Under the pieces are notes generated by a model. The model was not told the origin of the DNA. It saw nothing but the letters and a program-made list of their open reading frames with translations, and ran no database searches. Shown one piece after another: positions 59,768 through 64,000 of a stretch of DNA of 64,000 nt; the stretch's first letter is position 1, and the number at the start of each line of letters is the position of its first letter. A program made the translations under genes and the position numbers. The stretch is taken from the NCBI GenBank assembly GCA_963522145.1, contig CAUQXI010000011.1, forward strand, positions 1-64,000. The letters run 5' to 3'. The stretch is from Mesorhizobium_B sp963522145. GTDB lineage: Bacteria; Pseudomonadota; Alphaproteobacteria; Rhizobiales; Rhizobiaceae.

Positions 59768-59975
59768 GGCGAAGGCGGTCCTATGGGAATGAAGCGGAAC
59801 AAGCGATCCCGACGATCCGTCCGTTGCGCAAAAAACAAGCAGTGATGGCGGAAATGAAAATGGAAAACGCGGCGATTGCAAGGCCCTGACTGGAACCGCT
59901 GCATCCGCGACCCGGATTTCAGTGGAAATGCCTTACGAAACGTCGCCCCGAGGTCGATGACTTCGCAAAGCGCGG

Positions 59976-62048
59976 TCAGCCCTCGTGGAAATGATTGTAC
60001 ACGATACGCGCGGTCGAGGCTGAGATGCCCTCGACGGTCATCAGGTCCTCAATGGCCGCACGGCTAACCGCCTTCGCCGTTCCGAAATGATGAAGTAGCG
60101 CGCGCTTTCGATTGGGGCCGATGCCGCTGATCTCGTCAAGCGGGTTCTTCACCAGCTCACGCGAACGCCGCGCGCGATGGGCCCCGATTGCAAAGCGATG
60201 CGCCTCGTCGCGCAGGCGCTGGACGAAGTAGAGAACGGGATCGCGCACCGGCAGGGTGAAGGAGTCGCGCCCTTCGGCAAAGAAGCGTTCGCGGCCAGCA
60301 TCGCGGTCGGCACCTTTGGCCACGCCGATCGCGGCGACCTTGTCGGCAACGCCCAGTTCGTTGAGGATGCCGCGCACCGCAGACATCTGCCCCTGGCCGC
60401 CGTCGATCAGGATCACGTCCGGCCAGGCAGGGAAACTCGCGTCGTCCGCATCTGCTCCGGCTGGCACCGGCCCGTCGGCGTTCTCCTTGGCAAGGCGCGA
60501 GAAGCGCCGCGTCATCACCTCCCGCATCATGCCGAAATCGTCGCCGGGAGTGATGTCGGTCGAGCGGATGTTGAACTTGCGATACTGGTTCTTCACGAAG
60601 CCTTCTGGCCCCGCCACGATCATGGCGCCCACTGGAGCCGTGCCCATGATGTGGGAGTTGTCGAACACCTCGATGCGACGCGGCAAGTGGGGCAGGGCGA
60701 AGGTTTCCGCGAAGCCGGCAAGCAGCCGCGTCTGCGTCGACGTTTCTGCAAGGCGTCGCCCCAGCGCCTCGCGCGCATTGTGGACAGCATGGTCCACCAG
60801 CTCCTTCTTTTCTCCCCGCGCCGGCACGGAAAGAGATACCTTGAAGCCCATGCGCTCGCTCAGCGCCTCGGCCAGCAGTTCCTGTTCGGAAACGATCTCG
60901 GACAGGAGCAGAAGGCGTGGGCTTGGCTTGTCGTCATAGAATTGCGCGATGAACGAGCCGAGCACTTCGTTCGGTTCGACCAGCGGATCGGCCTTCGGGA
61001 AATAAGCGCGGTTGCCCCAGTTCTGGCCGGTGCGGAAGAAGAAGACTTGGATACAGGTCTGCCCGCCTTCCTGGTGGATCGCGAAGATGTCCGCCTCGTC
61101 TACGCTCTGCGGATTGATGCCCTGGTGGCCCTGCACATGCGCGAGTGCGGAAAGCCGGTCGCGAAGCACGGCCGCACGCTCGAAATCCATCTCTGCGGCG
61201 GCCGCCTGCATGGCCGACGCGATCTCGCCTTTCACCTTCTGGCTGCGGCCCGCGAGAAAGTCCTTCGCTTCCGACACCAGCTCTGCATAGTCGCTTTCGG
61301 AAATCTCGTCCGCACACGGGCCCGAGCAGCGCTTGATCTGGAACAGCAGGCAGGGCCGCGTGCGGCTCTCATAAACGGAATCGGTGCAGGTCCGCAGCAG
61401 AAATGCGCGCTGCAGCGAGTTGATCGCACGTCCGACCGCGCCGGCGGATGCGAACGGGCCGAAATATTCGCCGTTCCGCGAGCGCGCACCGCGATGCTTG
61501 AAGATCCCCGGTGCCCGATGGCTGCGGTTGAGGAGGATATAGGGGAACGACTTGTCGTCCCGCATCAGCACGTTGAAGCGCGGCCGTAAGCGCTTGATCA
61601 GATTGGCTTCCAGCAGCAAGGCTTCGGTTTCGGTGCGGGTGACCACGAACTCCATGGTGGCAGTTTCCCGCACCATGCGGGCCAGCCGGTTGTTGTGGAA
61701 GCGCCCCTGCGCATAAGAGGTCACACGCTTCTTGAGGTTCTTGGCCTTGCCCACATAGAGAGCGTCGCCGGCCGCGTTGAGCATGCGATAGACGCCGGGC
61801 GAATTCGGCAGGCGCTTCACCAGCGTCTGGATGACCTCCGCGCCGATCTTGCCTTCTATGTCGCCGGGATCAGGCGTCCAGTCGATCGCGATAAATGCCA
61901 ATTCGGGCCCCTCCGGCGCGGGCGCCTGCGCCTCGTCGCCGTCCTCATCATCCGTGTCTTCACCCGGCAGGAAGCCCGCGACGTCGTCGCTCGCATCGCC
62001 CTTGGCGGAAAAGTCGGGCGAGCGTGGGCTTCTTTGTTCCGGTTTCAT
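59976..62048 (-). CDS. uvrC: Excinuclease ABC subunit UvrC
   Basis: UvrC makes both incisions in nucleotide excision repair. The 690-residue product has an acidic extension (1-60), the GIY-YIG domain (SPGVYRMLNAAGDALYVGKA), a Cys-containing RPCLLFQIKRCSGPC region, the UVR motif (AAEMDFERAAVLRDRL), the RNase-H-like C-nuclease (VFDNSHIMGTAPVG, ILIDGGQGQ) and helix-hairpin-helix repeats at the end. ATG 62048 has GGAATCGGA upstream; an in-frame start 33 bases earlier is less likely. Confidence 0.95.
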   Translation of the reverse strand: MKPEQRSPRSPDFSAKGDASDDVAGFLPGEDTDDEDGDEAQAPAPEGPELAFIAIDWTPDPGDIEGKIGAEVIQTLVKRLPNSPGVYRMLNAAGDALYVGKAKNLKKRVTSYAQGRFHNNRLARMVRETATMEFVVTRTETEALLLEANLIKRLRPRFNVLMRDDKSFPYILLNRSHRAPGIFKHRGARSRNGEYFGPFASAGAVGRAINSLQRAFLLRTCTDSVYESRTRPCLLFQIKRCSGPCADEISESDYAELVSEAKDFLAGRSQKVKGEIASAMQAAAAEMDFERAAVLRDRLSALAHVQGHQGINPQSVDEADIFAIHQEGGQTCIQVFFFRTGQNWGNRAYFPKADPLVEPNEVLGSFIAQFYDDKPSPRLLLLSEIVSEQELLAEALSERMGFKVSLSVPARGEKKELVDHAVHNAREALGRRLAETSTQTRLLAGFAETFALPHLPRRIEVFDNSHIMGTAPVGAMIVAGPEGFVKNQYRKFNIRSTDITPGDDFGMMREVMTRRFSRLAKENADGPVPAGADADDASFPAWPDVILIDGGQGQMSAVRGILNELGVADKVAAIGVAKGADRDAGRERFFAEGRDSFTLPVRDPVLYFVQRLRDEAHRFAIGAHRARRSRELVKNPLDEISGIGPNRKRALLHHFGTAKAVSRAAIEDLMTVEGISASTARIVYNHFHEG

Positions 62049-62177
62049 TCCGATTCCGAGTGTCACGAGACGATGAAGCAAGGCAACTGAGTCAGGATGC
62101 CGCGACCGGGCACGCCAGGCTCTGAAGATAGCGGCGCTTCGGCCGCATTACGAGTTCCAGCGGCTCCGTTTACCTTG

Positions 62178-62193
62178 GTGAATAACCGTTCAC
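62178..62193. promoter_or_regulatory. Palindrome GTGAA-N6-TTCAC upstream of the outer-membrane protein gene
   Basis: A perfect five-base inverted repeat with a six-base spacer, TAACCG, of the shape of a dimeric regulator site. It lies 315 bases before the omp start and 130 bases before uvrC. No regulator can be named. Confidence 0.3.
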
Positions 62194-62223
62194 GCCTTGG
62201 CCCGTTTTGTGACCCTCCGCCGC

Positions 62224-62236
62224 ATTTGAATCAAAT
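62224..62236. promoter_or_regulatory. Palindrome ATTTGA-A-TCAAAT containing a GANTC site
   Basis: Six-base inverted arms around one central base. The centre, GAATC, is a CcrM-type GANTC methylation site, so binding here could be sensitive to cell-cycle methylation. Function is conjectural. Confidence 0.3.
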
Positions 62237-62507
62237 CGTTCTGCCTGTGCTGACTTTGGGGCGCAGACGCTGACCCAGCGTCGGCAAAGCTTACCCGCGT
62301 GCAAGAGCTGCCGCTGCTCCTCATCTGTTGCGTGATCGACACGGAAGCCTGCCGCCGCATTCGAGTCCCGGAATGACCAAAATTCGGCAGCGGTCCCGCC
62401 CGATTCACAGACCAGATTTGTGGCCGGCCGAAAGCGCAGTCGAAGTTCGAGCCCCCGCCGATCGACGCGCTTTCCCGTGTGTGAGTTTGAAGTGAAAGGA
62501 ATCTGCC

Positions 62508-63200
62508 ATGTTCCACTATTCGAGGTTCGAGCGCCCGGCGCGCGTCAATGCCGGATCGAAGATTGTTCGCCCCATCGCCGCAGCATTCGGGCTGATCGCC
62601 CTTGCCGGCGTGATCCCGGCGAACGCTGCTGACGTGATCGGCGAAGAGCCGCCCGCTCCGGAGGCCGTCGAAAGCATGCCCGTCTCGTCCTGGACCGGAC
62701 CTTATGCCGGTCTCCAGCTTGGCTACGGCATGGGCAAGACGGACACCGAGGGTGAGACCGTCGACACCGACGGCATCATCGGCGGCGGCTTTGCAGGCTA
62801 CAACGTCCAGAGCGGCGCGGTCGTGTATGGCGTGGAAGGCGATGTCGGCTATGGCGACCGCGAAGGCAAGGACGGCGGCGTGCGCTCCAAGTCCGGCGTC
62901 GAAGGTTCGCTGCGCGGCCGCTTCGGCTACACGGTGACGCCGGACGTGCTGGTTTACGGAACAGCCGGCGGCGCGGCGCAGAACCTCAAGGTGCGCGAAG
63001 GCGGCGAAAGCGACAAGAACACCATGCTCGGCTACACGGTCGGCGCCGGTGCGGACGTCAAGTTCACCGAAAACGTGTTCGGCCGCGCCGAGTATCGCTA
63101 CTCCGACTACGGCAGCGAGAAGTTCAGGACCGGCTCGGGCTCGCAGGACGTTAATTCGAGCGATCACCGCGTGCAGTTCGGCGTCGGCATGAACTTCTGA
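62508..63200 (+). CDS. Outer-membrane beta-barrel protein (Omp25/RopB-like)
   Basis: The 230-residue product has an extended signal peptide (cleavage after IPANA, residue 40), a WTGPYAGLQLGYGMGK first strand typical of rhizobial Omp25/RopB porin-like proteins, about eight strands of alternating pattern, and a terminal aromatic (VQFGVGMNF) recognised by the BAM machinery. AAAGGA precedes the ATG. It is a single-gene unit closed by a strong terminator. Confidence 0.9.
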   Translation: MFHYSRFERPARVNAGSKIVRPIAAAFGLIALAGVIPANAADVIGEEPPAPEAVESMPVSSWTGPYAGLQLGYGMGKTDTEGETVDTDGIIGGGFAGYNVQSGAVVYGVEGDVGYGDREGKDGGVRSKSGVEGSLRGRFGYTVTPDVLVYGTAGGAAQNLKVREGGESDKNTMLGYTVGAGADVKFTENVFGRAEYRYSDYGSEKFRTGSGSQDVNSSDHRVQFGVGMNF

Positions 63201-63220
63201 GCGGATTGCCGACGATCAAG

Positions 63221-63251
63221 AAAAAGCCGGGCCTCGTTGCCCGGCTTTTTT
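63221..63251. terminator. Bidirectional terminator between omp and GST genes
   Basis: A perfect seven-pair core (63226-63232 with 63239-63245) is extended by five A on the left and six T on the right around a six-base loop. The last T is also the first base of the GST stop codon region on the minus strand. It serves both convergent genes. Confidence 0.92.
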
Positions 63252-63844
63252 CATGCAGGTGGCAGCGCCGCGAGCTTCGGGAATGCGCGATCGAACTGGT
63301 CCACCCAGGCGCCGAGGCCGGGATGCCGGCCCTCCCACTCGCCTTTGAAACGTAAGGCGAGATAGCCAAGCGCCGCGCGCAGGGCGAAGCTCCCCGCATC
63401 CGCACTGTCCGCTTGCGGCAGGTGTGCATCAAGATGGGTGAGCGCCCGCTCGACCTTCTGCCACTGCTTGTCGAGCCACGGCGTGTGCACCTTTTCCGCC
63501 GGGCGCGAGCGGCGTTCATAGACATGGGCGAGCAGGCAATCGCAGATGCCGTCTGCCAGGGCCTCGAGGCGTTCCACTCGGAGCGCGCGCGCCGGGTCCG
63601 AAGGATAAAGACCGCCGCCGCTGGCCCGATCGAGAAAACGCATGATCACGCGGCTGTCGAACACCGCGTCACCATCGCTGGTCACAAGCGACGGGATCTT
63701 GCCGAGCGGATTGGCACTCAGGAGATCGGCGGGCGCGGCATTGGTGTCCACCACCTCCGCGTCGAGCACCACTCCGAGATGCGCGGCCGCCATGCGGACC
63801 TTCGCACTATAGGGGGAGGCGGGCGCATAAAGGAGGCGGGTCAT
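63251..63844 (-). CDS. Glutathione S-transferase family protein
   Basis: The 197-residue product begins MTRLLYAPASPYSAKVRMAA, with the SPYSAKVR motif in place of an active-site Cys or Tyr, then NPLGKIPSLVTSDGDAVFDS for glutathione binding and a helical C-domain ending PKLAALPPA. Substrate unknown. The start at 63844 is chosen since upstream frame overlaps the RNase T2 gene. Confidence 0.88.
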   Translation of the reverse strand: MTRLLYAPASPYSAKVRMAAAHLGVVLDAEVVDTNAAPADLLSANPLGKIPSLVTSDGDAVFDSRVIMRFLDRASGGGLYPSDPARALRVERLEALADGICDCLLAHVYERRSRPAEKVHTPWLDKQWQKVERALTHLDAHLPQADSADAGSFALRAALGYLALRFKGEWEGRHPGLGAWVDQFDRAFPKLAALPPA

Positions 63845-63870
63845 GGCTTTGATGTCCTCTATTGGCGCTT

Positions 63871-64000
63871 TCAGCCGCCGCGCACCGGCGGCATAGCCAC
63901 CTTGGACGCCCTGCACGCGCGCGCATCGACCTCTCCGCAGGAGCGGAAAGCGAGATCCTTGGTCAGGCAGATGCGCACCTCGCGCAGATAGCCCTTCTTG
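63871..64000 (-). CDS. Ribonuclease T2 family protein, C-terminal fragment
   Basis: The last 43 codons of a leftward gene that continues beyond the window edge. The visible end contains YLREVRICLTKDLAFRSCGE and ACRASKVAMPP, with the cysteines and the EVRICLxKDL pattern of periplasmic RNase T2/RNase I enzymes. It stops 26 bases before the GST start and could share its transcript. The catalytic CAS domains are outside the window, so activity cannot be judged. Confidence 0.65.
   Translation of the reverse strand, partial: KKGYLREVRICLTKDLAFRSCGEVDARACRASKVAMPPVRGG

Larger units (their letters stand above)
62049..62507. other. uvrC/outer-membrane-protein divergent region (459 bases)
   Basis: No gene is supported. 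The stretch holds two palindromes listed separately and the AAAGGA ribosome-binding site (about 62496-62501) of the outer-membrane protein gene. I could not define a convincing -35/-10 pair for either direction. Confidence 0.45.

Overview
The window reads as chromosomal core DNA from an alphaproteobacterium of the Hyphomicrobiales (Rhizobiales) type. The evidence is the high GC content, the secE-nusG-rplKAJL-rpoBC block behind tRNA-Trp, an ATP12-type F1 chaperone, an LptF-LptG-LptD-SurA-RsmA run, a DUF6105-like small membrane protein, rhizobial-type RpoC, FabF and ribosomal protein sequences, and a mosaic palindromic intergenic repeat. The genus cannot be fixed from the sequence alone. No prophage, insertion sequence or CRISPR array was seen.

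Layout. 1-3.9 kb: a leftward operon encoding a HAD phosphatase, CMP-KDO synthetase (kdsB), two tandem paralogues with sialyltransferase-like motifs and an ELM1-family glycosyltransferase-like protein; its distal 2.4 kb is visibly lower in GC than the rest. 4.06-16.6 kb: tRNA-Trp, secE, nusG, rplK, rplA, rplJ, rplL, rpoB, rpoC and a strong terminator. 16.8-31.2 kb: a DUF6105-like protein, ruvX, a metallo-beta-lactamase-fold hydrolase, gatCA, ydcF-like, DUF599, sdaA, an HtrA protease, rarA, crcB, an RluA pseudouridine synthase, a small secreted SecD-P1-like protein, the ATP12 chaperone and an MHS-family transporter. 31.2-35 kb (leftward): rplI, rpsR, rpsF and an LTA-synthase-like phosphoglycerol transferase. 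35.1-41.5 kb: fabD-fabG-acpP-fabF-mltG-yicC-gmk. 41.4-48.1 kb (leftward): rsmA, surA-like, lptD, lptG, lptF. 48.4-56 kb: pepA, holC, a membrane protein, an ABC-F ATPase, a secreted 14-residue-repeat protein, a DinB-like protein, a GST and ndk. 56-64 kb: a PAS-GGDEF-EAL protein, moaE, moaD, pgsA, uvrC, an outer-membrane beta-barrel, a second GST and the 3' end of an RNase T2 gene.

The most striking observation is that rpoC is not one reading frame. A single in-frame TAG (14119-14121), followed at once by ATG, divides it into a 594-residue part with the catalytic NADFDGD motif and an 804-residue part with the bridge helix and trigger loop. As I recall them, this is essentially where cyanobacterial and plastid rpoC1/rpoC2 are divided. 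The TAG replaces a codon that is GAG in related rhizobial genes as I remember them, so a one-base error, a nonsense mutation with suppression, and a true two-subunit beta-prime must all be considered. TAG ends at least seven other genes here, so it is not globally reassigned.

Second in interest is the KDO-linked surface-glycan operon, where an activated-sugar synthetase sits directly upstream of two paralogous sialyltransferase-like proteins and an ELM1-like protein. Third is a secreted protein built almost wholly from about 14-residue Gly/Val/Asn/Asp repeats.
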